31,455 nucleotides of DNA, from positions 2,021,452-2,052,906 of the forward strand of contig RDEW01000002.1 in assembly GCA_011109175.1 (NCBI GenBank). Reading direction: 5' to 3'. The position numbers and the translations under genes were made by a program. The stretch comes from Dicyema japonicum (lineage: Eukaryota > Dicyemida > Rhombozoa > Dicyemidae). Under the pieces are notes generated by a model. It was not told the DNA's origin. It ran no database searches and saw nothing but the letters and a program-made list of their open reading frames with translations. Position 1 is the first letter of the stretch. Each line of letters starts with the position of its first letter. Of the stretch, positions 9,076 through 17,948 are shown one piece after another.

Positions 9076-9190
9076 TGATTACATATTTAGTTTTCCCTTA
9101 TTTTTGGTTTTTCACTAAAATAAATAATCTTTCATTGATGAAAAATTATTATAAAATGCGGCCCTCGAAGCTGTGAGTTTGACACCCCTG

Positions 9191-9545
9191 CTTTAGTGCA
9201 TAACTTGCACCGGGCGCCACCACAACAACAGGTGAAGCGCATGCCGCCACGCTAAAATTCACGATAGAAATGGGCAGATAATTAAAAATACCAGAATTGA
9301 TGAAGGTGGTTTTCTTCTAATCTCAGATACATGACTGCTTGGCCCTGCACAATGGAATTTGTCGANCTTTAGTGCATAACTTGCACCGGGCGCCACCACA
9401 ACAACAGGTGAAGCGCATGCCGCCACGCTAAAATTCACGATAGAAATGGGCAGATAATTAAAAATACCAGAATTGATGAAGGTTTTTCCTCTAATCTCAG
9501 ATACATGACTGCTTGGCCCTGCACAATGGAATTTGTCGAAACAAT
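9191..9545 (-). pseudogene. CR1-like LINE ORF2 5' coding, duplicated around a single N
   Basis: Two copies of a ~174-bp block (9191-9365 and 9367-9539) are separated by an N at 9366. Each reads on the minus strand HCAGPSSHVSEIR...NYLPISIVNFSVAACASPVV, ending APGASYALK at the hAT insertion site. Deleting the hAT element joins this to ENRLNFSTSLRPLKGGLP at 7849, so it is the 5' part of the same LINE frame. The near-identical copies around the N suggest an unmerged contig overlap. Confidence 0.55.
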
Positions 9546-9715
9546 CGGACAACAGAAGCAGTCGATTGTGGAATCAAATATATATTAATTAGCAATTTTT
9601 CTAAAAAATAATCTAAAAATAATTATTTTTAATGATATTTTCAAACAAAAGAATAATTAAGATATTTAAATGTTTTGAACATTAAAAAGTAAATATAAGG
9701 TGACAAATCATAATA

Positions 9716-10064
9716 ATGTTAAATGATTTTACTATTAGCTGTGACTCGTAAGTATAACTTTAACAATTTTAGTATTGACCAGTGGCTGCTTCGGATGTTA
9801 TTAGTGAAGTTTTTTAAAACTCCATACAATTACAATGGACATGCGTATTACCTTTCAGCATTAGACTGGTACTATGTGTACCACAGTTATTATTGCCACG
9901 CTTATAAATATTATCCTGTGCATATTGAAAATCAAGAAGAGAATGATGCTTTGAATAGTTTGAACTGTCTAGCAATTTTAGGCGTAGTCTATAGAGACAG
10001 ATGTATTGGCGTATGGAGATTGGGTTATGGAACAGTAATATTTTACGCTGATCACACATATTAA
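9716..10064 (+). CDS. Hypothetical Tyr-rich protein, one 25-nt candidate intron
   Basis: I do not recognise the family. The ATG at 9716 reads MLNDFTISCDS. A 25-nt intron at 9748-9772 (GTAAGTATAAC...TTTTAG, a near-perfect donor and a TTTAAC branch-like sequence) joins in phase to IDQWLLRMLLVKFFK, giving 107 aa. Alternatively the ATG at 9723 reads through the intron unspliced into the same downstream frame (113 aa). The protein has an aromatic stretch (YLSALDWYYVYHSYYCHAY) and a C-terminal part SLNCLAILGVVYRDRCIGVW, then YGTVIFYADHTY. An AATAAA lies about 20 bp after the TAA. The donor quality and polyadenylation signal favour a real gene; function unknown. Confidence 0.5.
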
Positions 10065-10120
10065 GCTATTGTACTATTCATTTAATAAAGCAGACATACT
10101 CCAATTGGGATTCTGCGTCT

Positions 10121-10716
10121 NNNNNNNNNNNNNNNNNNNNNNNNNNNNNNNNNNNNNNNNNNNNNNNNNNNNNNNNNNNNNNNNNNNNNNNNNNNNNNNN
10201 NNNNNNNNNNNNNNNNNNNNNNNNNNNNNNNNNNNNNNNNNNNNNNNNNNNNNNNNNNNNNNNNNNNNNNNNNNNNNNNNNNNNNNNNNNNNNNNNNNNN
10301 NNNNNNNNNNNNNNNNNNNNNNNNNNNNNNNNNNNNNNNNNNNNNNNNNNNNNNNNNNNNNNNNNNNNNNNNNNNNNNNNNNNNNNNNNNNNNNNNNNNN
10401 NNNNNNNNNNNNNNNNNNNNNNNNNNNNNNNNNNNNNNNNNNNNNNNNNNNNNNNNNNNNNNNNNNNNNNNNNNNNNNNNNNNNNNNNNNNNNNNNNNNN
10501 NNNNNNNNNNNNNNNNNNNNNNNNNNNNNNNNNNNNNNNNNNNNNNNNNNNNNNNNNNNNNNNNNNNNNNNNNNNNNNNNNNNNNNNNNNNNNNNNNNNN
10601 NNNNNNNNNNNNNNNNNNNNNNNNNNNNNNNNNNNNNNNNNNNNNNNNNNNNNNNNNNNNNNNNNNNNNNNNNNNNNNNNNNNNNNNNNNNNNNNNNNNN
10701 NNNNNNNNNNNNNNNN
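10121..10716. other. Assembly gap (596 N)
   Basis: Unresolved sequence. Long open frames that cross it are meaningless. It separates the 3' ends of two convergent genes (9716-10064 plus; 10722-11819 minus). Confidence 0.99.
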
Positions 10717-10721
10717 AGACT

Positions 10722-11819
10722 TCACACAAAGGAGACAACAACAGCACTCATATCGTCTCTGAAGCGCAGAGATATCCCACGTGGAAATGATAAAAGTTTT
10801 TCAAGCATCGAGTTGTCTTTGTACTTCTTACAAAGAGGAATTTCAAAAAGCTTGGTAACGACATTAGGAGAACAACCGCCAAATTGTGAAATATGCCTTC
10901 CAACAATTTCAGCCACGTGTTCATGATCCAAAAATTCATTAATTCCACTGGTTGTCATAACAAAACAAATATCCTCAGGCTTGATTGAATAAGACATAAT
11001 TTCTGGTAGAGCTGTGAGGTACGGGGGAGACTTGTATATTTCAGGAAGCAATATATCTGCCTCCATGCCTCGAGTAGTCATGAAATTTTTAACATCAGTG
11101 AGGTATTTATGAGACCACTTGAACTGGTAGAACCCGAATCCCCGAAAAGGAATCAAAATATCACAAAGTCGACGGTTAACGAAGATTTCTTTTCTTTCTT
11201 CTTCAGGGACCGAGTTTTTAATTCTCTCGACTTCTTCTGAATTCTCGAAAGTATGAGGATTAGTGAGTTTAACTGTCTTGAATTTTCCATTATCTGCAGA
11301 AACAACGAATGCGGAACAATCCCCTGCATTAGCGACATAAATGGTCCCTTCAGCGATGTATGCAAAGCAGACACATGCCCCAGAAAAAGCTGTCAAAAAA
11401 GACTAATGGATAAATCAAAGAGGGTGACCTCAATATTTGGTTTGGAAGAAAATTTTTGGCTGATGCTTTTATCGAAGATTGTGAAGCCCCACGAAATTGA
11501 ATCCGCTATATTTAGGGTTACGTTTGAATTAGTCGAATCAGGCTGGGAGATCTACAGTTTTAGGCATATTTACATTAATTGGTTCATAAATTAATTCAGC
11601 TAAGCGGGGGAGAAGCTGTGAGCAAAATTTACCACAGTGATGTCCTCCGTAACCATTAACAACGCTAATAATGAAGTCATCTCTATTGGGGATCTTAGTT
11701 TGGATGATAAAGTCTTCACATATAGTATTGGACGGAAGCTGATTTGAAATAATGGATTTGACAAAAGGAGAGAAACATCTGATAATCTGCTCGTTCTCTG
11801 TTAAGAGTTTCAAACTCAT
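10722..11819 (-). CDS. Pyruvate dehydrogenase phosphatase-like PP2C, probably catalytically dead
   Basis: Three exons, 346 aa: 11819-11574, 11542-11429 and 11402-10722. Introns are 31 nt (11543-11573, GTAAAT...CCCAG) and 26 nt (11403-11428, GTCACC...TTAG); removing both restores one frame exactly. The PDP subfamily is recognised by SNQLPSNTICED (residues 25-36), FLTAFSGACVCFAYI (122-136), VANAGDCSA, IPFRGFGFYQFKWS, YKSPPYLTALPEI and RFRDDMSAVVVSF. PDP removes phosphate from the E1 subunit of mitochondrial pyruvate dehydrogenase. Here the metal/active-site acidic residues are degraded: DGHAG is NGYGG (N55), FGD is FGF (F211), TDG is TSG (S272). D148 and D337 remain. It is shorter than mammalian PDP1, with no evident mitochondrial presequence. 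It is either a pseudophosphatase or a decaying paralogue; the intact spliced frame favours the former. Confidence 0.85.
11403..11428 (-). other. Intron 2 of PDP-like gene (26 nt)
   Basis: Minus strand GTCACCCTC...CCATTAG. Its removal joins SSKPNIE to SFLTAFSGA, restoring the conserved PDP AFSGA block. The alternative explanation is a missing T in a T6 run just downstream. Confidence 0.65.
11543..11573 (-). other. Intron 1 of PDP-like gene (31 nt)
   Basis: Minus strand GTAAATATGCC...TCCCAG, with CTAAAAC as a branch-like sequence. Its removal joins ...EPIN to PDSTNSNVTLNIADS without a frameshift; unspliced, a TGA follows at once. Confidence 0.75.
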
Positions 11820-11938
11820 TAAAATTCATAATTTATTTAAATTAATTATTATTAGGACAACCAACTGATATAAAATACTTTTTAATAAAAATTCATAAAA
11901 TTTTAGATATTGATAGATATAATAATAATTATTTTACA

Positions 11939-13470
11939 GCAATCCATCAAACCCACACTGAAGTTGCGACGGAGATTGCCAAAACAAAATCATCCCTATC
12001 CTGTGGACCGGACCGGATTCCAGCTATCATGCTAAAACAACTGGGTCCCATCAAGCGGTCAGAACATTTTAACTATTTCGTTTACCAAAATCAAATACCA
12101 AATATCTGAAAACATTCACATATACGCCCGGCTCTCAACCGGGCAGGACGAAGAACGCCCCCTTCTCCTATAGACCAATCTCTCTACTATGCTCGACCTC
12201 GGAGGTCCCTGAGAAGCTTATACTACGTTTGATCACCCCTGCTCTCTCTCTTACTTACCTACAAAATGGTTTCAGGAGCAATCATTACTTCGACACACCT
12301 TACCTCATTAACTCAGTTCATCATTGAAGGATTTGACACCAAACCACACCTCAAATCAGTCATATGATCTCTCGACCTTCGACACACCTTACCTCATTAA
12401 CTCAGTTCATCATTGAAGGATTTGACACCAAACCACACCTCAAATCAATCATATGATCTCTCGACCTTCAGAAAGCAGTCGACTTAGTCTCCAGAAAGAT
12501 TTTTACCAAAAATATTTGATCTATTAGTCAATTCCAACAACAAAATTTCCAACTTTCTAGCGGAAGAGAGGACGGGTCTGGATCCAGGTCGGTCTCAAGA
12601 CTTTTACCAAATGGAGTTTCCAAGGCTCTCCGTTGTCTCCGGGCCTTTTCAACCTGTTTTTGTCCGACCTGCCTAATCCGGAAGTCAAAAATACAAATGC
12701 AGACGATCTGATCATTGAAGCATGCGATCAAGATGTGATCTGTGCAACAAAGAAAACCCAAGAACTCCTTAAAAATGAAAAATTGGCTAAAACACAATCC
12801 TCTGGACGTTTCCGCTGAGAAGTCAGTCCACTTTGTTCACGTCGGTTAAAGACTCGAAAACAGATCTATTGACTTATACATTGGCAACACTAAATTCCCC
12901 TTCACAAAGACTTAAAGATTTTGGTATCACATTCGATACCCATATTGGAAAAACCATAGGAACCTGCCAGGGGAAAATTGGACTGATCATATCGCTATTT
13001 GGAGGTCCAATAAAGAATCTTTTTCCACCCTTTGGATCCTTATACAAACAATTCATTGAGTCGACCATTGCCTATTCCTGCGCTTCATGGGGAACAAACC
13101 TCTCATGGACGAACCGCTGAAAATCGAAGCTTGTCTACGCTACGCCAGTCGGCTGCGTCAATAAAACACTCGGAAAAACTGGAAGAATTATCACCCTCCA
13201 CTCTCAATCTTATCCGTGAAAATTGAAAGGGTTCCGTAGCCCTTCGAAAACTGAATTGCCTACCACAAAAAAACCATTCCACCCCTAAAAGCAAAAATAG
13301 AAAATACATCACGCCGGGGAAATATATGGGAAACACTGCCACCCGCCCAATCCGTAGCTGTGCTGGATCAAAAGTCCAACATTGGGAAAAGTTGAGGAGC
13401 TTCTTCAGAGTTGTCGGAATCACTAATTAATCAATTCCTTTAATTAAATGTTATTTATTTTGGGTTAAAA
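11939..13470 (+). pseudogene. CR1/jockey-like LINE RT remnant
   Basis: Heavily mutated RT. Visible are SLSCGPDRIPAIMLKQLGPI (motif I), then FQGSPLSPGLFNLFLSDLPN (the QGSPLSPxLFNLFLxDLP motif), then NADDLIIEACDQD in place of YADDLIIAS, then ILVSHSIPILEKP-type remnants of the ILGVTFD region, TIAYSCASWGTNL (the PxxxYACxSW motif), and the C-terminus FFRVVGITN ending near 13427. A short 3' UTR with TTATTTATTTTGGGTTAAAA follows. An 89-bp tandem duplication lies at 12289-12466. Same family as the better copy at 15554-16893. Confidence 0.75.
12289..12466. repeat. Tandem duplication, 89-bp unit, two copies
   Basis: TTCGACACACCTTACCTCAT at 12289 recurs at 12378 within the RT remnant. The copies are near-identical and no N separates them. 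Confidence 0.85.
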
Positions 13471-13481
13471 AAAGTGATCTT

Positions 13482-13650
13482 CGTCGACATTATCGACGTT
13501 GCGTTGCCTCTAACGATTTCAACAGAAATCAATTAAAGAAACCACCAGGTCTCACGTGCGTCGTGACTTTCTAGTGTAGCTAGGCGTCCAAGTTTCTTTA
13601 GAAAGCGAATCGATTTTCCACTCATTCCTCCAGTTATCTAGACCACAAAA
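13482..13650 (-). pseudogene. RT polyprotein C-terminal fragment
   Basis: The minus strand reads ITGGMSGKSIRFLKKLGRLA, then TLESHDARETWWFL, stop, LISVEIVRGNATSIMSTK. This is the C-terminal signature of the RT family whose 5' part lies at 241-1128. The nucleotide sequence is clearly homologous to 5333-5505. Confidence 0.6.
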
Positions 13651-13778
13651 AAATAAAACTTTGCTATTTTTCAAAAACGGTAAGTTTAATTCTGACTTAA
13701 TTTAGACTTTTCTTGATAAGAAAAACAGAAAAGTTGAAATCTGGTTGGAGTAAGACTAACTACACTAGTTGATTAGAG

Positions 13779-14340
13779 GTGCCGAAGGTGGGAGTCGTTA
13801 AGCTCCTGTGCGGCATAGGTACTCTGGCTACCTATGTCAAAGGAAGAATTATCAAATGCGGAGAATCCCACTTGTTGCTAAGATTCAGAAATAAATACGA
13901 CGCTTCAGCTTTCGAAGCTGAGGTCAATACTAAGGTACCTTTTGGGCCCGGGGCACATAACATGTCACGGGTCATTCCTAAGGATTTAGATTCAGTAGTG
14001 ATAGTCTTCGGAGTCCCTCTGGACTTCGTAGATGATAATGTAGTAGAACACATCAAGAAGGACTACACAAACGGGGAGAGAAAATTCCGTACCATTAAGG
14101 TCTCGCTTCACTCTGGAGCAGAGGCAGAGAAGATTTGAATTGCGGGGGTCCAAATTCGCGAAAAGCCTGCCAATCAAAAGTCAGGTCTCTCAAGTGCGTG
14201 AACTGTGGCTCGGAGGAACACAGAGCTATTCCTCTATCAAAAGGCTGCGGAGAAGGTACTACAGGGGAGAAGGCAAACGTATGGTAAAAGAATATCCAAA
14301 CTTAGGGATATTGCGTTGTGCTACATAAAGGAAAATGCGC
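13779..14340 (+). pseudogene. LINE ORF1 (gag-like) with zinc-knuckle remnant
   Basis: RNA-binding ORF1 of a jockey/CR1-like LINE, which would package element RNA. The open stretch 13779-14138 reads AFEAEVNTKVPFGPGAHN, then DLDSVVIVFGVPLDFVDDNV and FRTIKVSLHSGAEAEKI, a typical ORF1 RRM-like segment (VVxGVPLxxxEEDI...VKVxLxS). After a TGA and a frameshift, LKCVNCGSEEHRAIPLSKGC (14189-14251) supplies a CxxC...H...C zinc-knuckle-like motif. Downstream, KLRDIALCYIKENAPK is open to about 14340. A degraded copy; it may pair with one of the ORF2 remnants nearby. Confidence 0.65.
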
Positions 14341-14358
14341 CGAAGGTATTTTTTAAAT

Positions 14359-14874
14359 TTATGTATAGGTTGAAATTTCTGTTGGAAAAATATCGGTCTT
14401 ATTGTCAAGACTTAAAAAATAATTGTTTTTTATTATTTTAAATAAATTCTTTGTTAGATCTAGCAATTGATATTTTGTTACCATGGAAACACGTTTAAAA
14501 AAAACAGGTTGATAAGCATCAAGCCACCCATATGACATATATACTTTATCATAGTTCCCTTCGTTCTCTAATAGGTTTAAATCATAGAAATAAATAACAC
14601 TTTGCAGATTCAATAGATTTGTTTTCGTTTCGTTACAATTGTTTTTAAAAACGTCTAAATGTGCAAAAGAATCGTCAACAAATAGGGTTAGGGTCGACTG
14701 TGACTGGACTAAAAACCCTCGAAAACAGAGATAGTTTTCATAGCTCCTAAGAATGACATCCCCCAACATAGTCCGTGGTCTCTTATAACCTGAGCATTAA
14801 AATTAAATACAATTATCCCAAATTCCTAAGGTAACTAAACTAATTAACTCTTTGATCCAGACTCGTTTCAGCAT
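14359..14874 (-). CDS. Hypothetical protein with N-terminal signal-like segment, one 21-nt intron
   Basis: I do not recognise the family. ATG at 14874, exon 1 to 14811 (MLKRVWIKELISLVTLGIWD), a 21-nt intron 14790-14810 (GTATTTAATTTTAATGCTCAG minus the last base; AG end), then exon 2 from 14789 to the TAA at 14361: 164 aa. The N-terminus has two basic residues followed by a hydrophobic run, so it may be secreted or ER-targeted. The body reads YKRPRTMLGDVILRSYENYL, FVDDSFAHLDVFKNNC and YDKVYMSYGWLDAYQPVFFK. A second possible 22-nt intron near the end (GTAACA...GCTAG, about 14474-14495) would create a stop right after FKRVSM, giving a shorter protein followed by AATAATAAAA. Both models keep the main body. 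Confidence 0.55.
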
Positions 14875-15419
14875 TCCAGAACTTGTCTCCAGGAAACGAC
14901 ATTGTCCCGCTAGGAAAGAATAGTTAGATCATCTTGATACCGCCCAGGCATTGGGCGTTTCCTCAGTAAGGTAAATCACATAGCACGACATGGCCACGTG
15001 GCGAGGCGTTGCAATCTGAGCATGATTTTACTAATGCCTTTTTCTGCTTCTGAATAGTCATAAATATATGCTTATATTAAATTTAAATTAGTAAAATAAA
15101 GTCAGTTGTAATGAAAAGGGCTCGATTATAGCCTTCAGACATAGAGTTTGCTTATATCAAAACTGCCCTTTGTAAATGTTAAATTTGAGACTAAAAATGG
15201 AAGCTATACTTAAAAGCCATATTATCAGAATATGCAGAATTCCGATCTAACATAAATAATTTAACCTAGATTAATTTTACTGAATACACAAAAAAGACAC
15301 TTTCGGAGAGAATTTTGATTGCTGGAAGAACAATCAAGGAGAGTTCGGAGATATTGGAGAAATTTAGTTGACGGAGGTTGGATGTGAAAATAATAACAAT
15401 CGATGTTCAAAACATCTAA
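14875..15419. other. No gene recognised
   Basis: AT-rich spacer upstream of the gene ending at 14874. No supported ORF or repeat; its proximal part may hold the promoter of that gene, but no motif stands out. Confidence 0.5.
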
Positions 15420-15540
15420 ATTGTTTAGTTAACGTCATTGTCTTTAGAGGCTATAATCAAGTCATTCGCAAATGATAGAAGTCTCAGAGAATTGATTGGA
15501 ATATGGCTGAGGTGCAAAAGAGTGATACCATACTTCGATT
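15420..15540 (-). pseudogene. LINE RT scrap with FAND in place of YADD
   Basis: The minus strand reads LLHLSHIPINSLRLLSFAND, then LIIASKDNDVN, which aligns with the LFNLFLxDLP...LLTYADDLIIAS block of the neighbouring element. The younger LINE 15554-16893 inserted directly next to it. Confidence 0.5.
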
Positions 15541-15553
15541 GAGATTCTATTTA

Positions 15554-16893
15554 TTTATTATTTATTTAATAACCCCGAAAATGGAACACCAAGAAATAAA
15601 GAGTAAACCAACTAATTAAGTGATCCCGGTACGCCTCAACAGGATCGAGAAATTTTTCCTGTGTTCATCCAGAGTACCCACGGCTTTCCTGAATAGACGA
15701 CGATCATATTTCATTAGAGTTTGAAGAGGAGTGGGTTTTTCCCCCAAATTTCGTGTATTTGAGGCCTTTAGCCTTGAATGGAAGAAACGACTTGTTTCTT
15801 GGCCACACAGACAGATGAAGCCGGAGCCATTATTTTTGATTGCGGCGTGGTCAAGCATTGGAGGGAAAAGATCGGGGGGTAGATTCGTTTGACGTGCTAG
15901 TTTGCCAATTAGGGTATTGATCTTGAGTGAATTTGATATCGAAGCTCCATAGGCCCATGAGGCACAAGCGTACTCAATCGTCGGTTTTAGGAGTTGATTG
16001 AACACGACGAGGGCGCATTCCTGTGAAGGTTTGGACTTCAAGAGCGGTTTGATTATATTAAGTTTTCTGAGACCCTTTGTCATAACGTTCTTCACATGTT
16101 GAGAAAATGTCATCAAAGGGTCAAATGTCACTCCCAGGATAGTTGGACGAGTCTGTAGTGGTAAGGAGTCTCCAAAAATGTTCAAATCCAGTGTATGTTT
16201 TTCTTTTCTGTCCGTGGTGAAGATTGTATATGTTGATTTGTCCCTGGATACGGAGAGACGATTCAACTTCAACCAGGCTCCCAGGTCGTCAATATGTGAC
16301 TGAAGCTCTGATTTTGCTGTACCCACGTATTTGTTCCTGCTAGCGATGATTAGGTCGTCAGCATAAGTGAGAAGCATTGAATCTGGTCCTCCAGGGCAGG
16401 GTAAATCGTTGAGGAACAAGTTGAATAATGCCGGAGAGAGGGGCGATCCTTGATGGACGCCATTTGGTAGGAGACGGGACCTCGATCTTGCATGGCCTAT
16501 ACAGACACGTCCTCTTCTTCCGGAGAGAAAATTGGCTATCCATCTTTTCAAATCCGTCTGAATGGTGGTGTCAAAAACCTTCTTCGTGAGTAATATTCTC
16601 GAGACAGAATCGAACGCCTTCTGGATATCCAAGGAAACCATTATTGTCCGTAGATGGCGTTTTGGTACGTTGAACCCTTCTGATATAAATTGAGACAGTG
16701 AAGTCAAATGTGTCGTAGTTGAACGCTCACGTTTGAAACCATGTTGAAAGTTTCAGTCGGGCAAATGGGGTTTAATTTTCCAGAGTACGAGTTTCTCCAT
16801 TAGGCGCGATAATGCGCACGTTAATGAAATTGGACGGTAGGAAGAAAGTGAGGTTTTCGGTTTTCCTGGTTTAAGGATCGGTATTATAAATGA
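15554..16893 (-). mobile_element. 5'-truncated CR1-like LINE with 13-bp TSD
   Basis: The flanks are GAGATTCTATTTA at 15541-15553 and again at 16894-16906, a perfect 13-bp target duplication. The minus-strand element begins inside the RT (IIPILKPGKPKTSLSSYRPI) and runs through the ORF2 stop into a short 3' UTR ending GGGGTTATTAAATAAATAAT, a short A/T-repeat tail as in CR1-type LINEs. It is the best-preserved LINE in the window and a useful reference for the others. Confidence 0.85.
15616..16890 (-). pseudogene. CR1-like LINE reverse transcriptase, nearly intact
   Basis: The reverse transcriptase copies element RNA into the genome by target-primed reverse transcription. In order: PILKPGKP and SSYRPISLT, EKLVLWKIKP, a TGA where PDWNFQHGF is expected (near 16755), QHGFKRERSTTTHLTSLSQF, VSLDIQKAFDSVSR, PNGVHQGSPLSPALFNLFLN, the catalytic LLTYADDLIIAS, LKLNRLSVSRDKS, PTILGVTFDPLMTF, KPTIEYACASW, and the C-terminus RKNFSILLRRTGIT at the stop. 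From 16707 down the frame is open for 363 codons. The only lesions seen are the 5' truncation and the single in-frame TGA. Endonuclease and ORF1 are absent from this copy. Confidence 0.85.
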
Positions 16894-16993
16894 GAGATTC
16901 TATTTAATTATGATAATTTACTGAATTTTGTCATTAATAATTTTATTTATTTATTAAATAATAAATTCTATAAAATAAATAAATAACCTATAA

Positions 16994-17755
16994 ATGATCG
17001 TATCCTTATGTGCATATGAATTATTAATTATTTTGATAACTCCAGTGATTCTACGTATTGATGGTTATTTTATTAATCGAATTTAGCACATTTGTGTCAC
17101 CAAACGTATTTGAAACACAATACATCGTGGGTTAGTCGAAGTCCAAATGGTGAAATAAATGCATTTTTAAATGCGATAATATACGTAAGATATAAGAATA
17201 AACACAATAAAGTAAATTTAATTCAATATTAGATTATCTTACACACATTGACTAACAGAGACGCCAAATTAACAAGAATTCAATTAAAAGACCAAGTTCG
17301 TCTTGTCTTGTCGTCCAGATATATTTTCTTGCGGTTCACATTCACTTTCTCTGGCGGAGAGTATACCTTTAAAAAGATTGAAATAAAACACATTTTCAGT
17401 TATTACACAAATTATGAGATTGAAGTCAATCAGCAGCCGACTAACTATCCTGAAATACATTTATGCAAAAGAATTTTTAAAATTTATCCCAATCTTTATT
17501 TCAAACTGTCATGTTTAGTCGCCCGAATACAAGGAAAGGGATATATTCAAGGATCTTTATTCTACAGTTTATTTATTCATATATTTAGATAAGCAATGCA
17601 TGAGAGATACTAGTAAACCGTCGTATAGAAGCAGGAAAATGATAATATCTATACTTTGTTGTGTCGTTGATATCTTGGCTTTGATAGCGATAATCGTGGT
17701 CGCTGTTGCATGCCAGAGAAAAGGAAAATTCAGGTTGTTAGCTAACCAAAATTAA
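16994..17755 (+). CDS. Single-pass (type I) membrane protein, four exons with 21-23-nt introns
   Basis: Unrecognised family. ATG at 16994; exons 16994-17063, 17087-17211, 17233-17566, 17589-17755; introns 23, 21 and 22 nt, all GT...AG, all in phase, giving 231 aa. Residues 1-24 (MIVSLCAYELLIILITPVIL then RIDA) look like a signal peptide. The ectodomain includes NTSWVSRSPNGEINAFLNAI then IYVRYKNKHN, SSRYIFLRFTFTFSGGEYTF and EIHLCKRIFKIYPNLYFKLS; the PNGEI...Y.RY pattern is loosely like a fibronectin-III fold. Residues about 194-218 (MIISILCCVVDILALIAIIV then VAVAC) are a clear transmembrane helix followed by the short basic tail QRKGKFRLLANQN. Only the spliced model yields both signal and anchor in one frame, which strongly supports it. 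Function unknown; a surface receptor or adhesion role is inference. Confidence 0.7.
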
Positions 17756-17873
17756 TTGTCCCGAAACTAATTATTAATAAGGGAATTTTGGTTTATTATC
17801 TGTCATACCTTCGCTATTAAATTGGGGGATGTGCTTGAATCGTTAGGTAGTTAGTGACCTGTCCATAGATTAC

Positions 17874-17948
17874 TATGGCAACCTCAGTTTGTCTAATTCT
17901 GTTCTGTGTAGGTATTGTAAGTTTTCAATTTGAGTGGGGAATTCATTA
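17874..17948 (+). CDS. Short ORF resembling a signal-peptide exon
   Basis: The ATG at 17874 reads MATSVCLILFCVGIVSFQFE and stops after 24 codons. The first 17 residues look like a signal peptide. A GTAAGT donor occurs right after GIV, so this could be a first exon, but I found no convincing downstream exon. Confidence 0.2.

Larger units (their letters stand above)
7858..9190 (+). mobile_element. hAT DNA transposon, 1,333 bp, perfect 8-bp TSD
   Basis: The ends are GAGGGGTGTCAAACAAGC on the left and, reading inward from the right, CAGGGGTGTCAAACTCAC. This is the classic hAT terminal inverted repeat CAGGGGTGTCAAACTC. The flanking bases 7850-7857 and 9191-9198 are both CTTTAGTG, a perfect 8-bp target-site duplication, the length expected of hAT. 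Inside is the N-terminal part of a BED/ZBED5-type hAT transposase on the plus strand (8500-9075) and a foreign LINE RT fragment (7976-8392). The C-terminal catalytic part is absent, so the copy is non-autonomous. It interrupts a CR1-like LINE ORF2 whose halves lie on both sides. Confidence 0.85.

Noticed and set aside
10069-10926. Three long open frames running through the N gap
   Set aside because: They consist of X residues; the real sequence there is unknown. Only the PDP-like 3' end at 10722 is supported.
11397-11550. Treating the PDP-like gene as a frameshifted pseudogene (a missing T in a T6 run and an extra base near 11545)
   Set aside because: Two GT...AG segments of 31 and 26 nt fix both breaks at once and restore conserved motifs, and other genes in the window show the same intron size. 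Indels remain a formal alternative.
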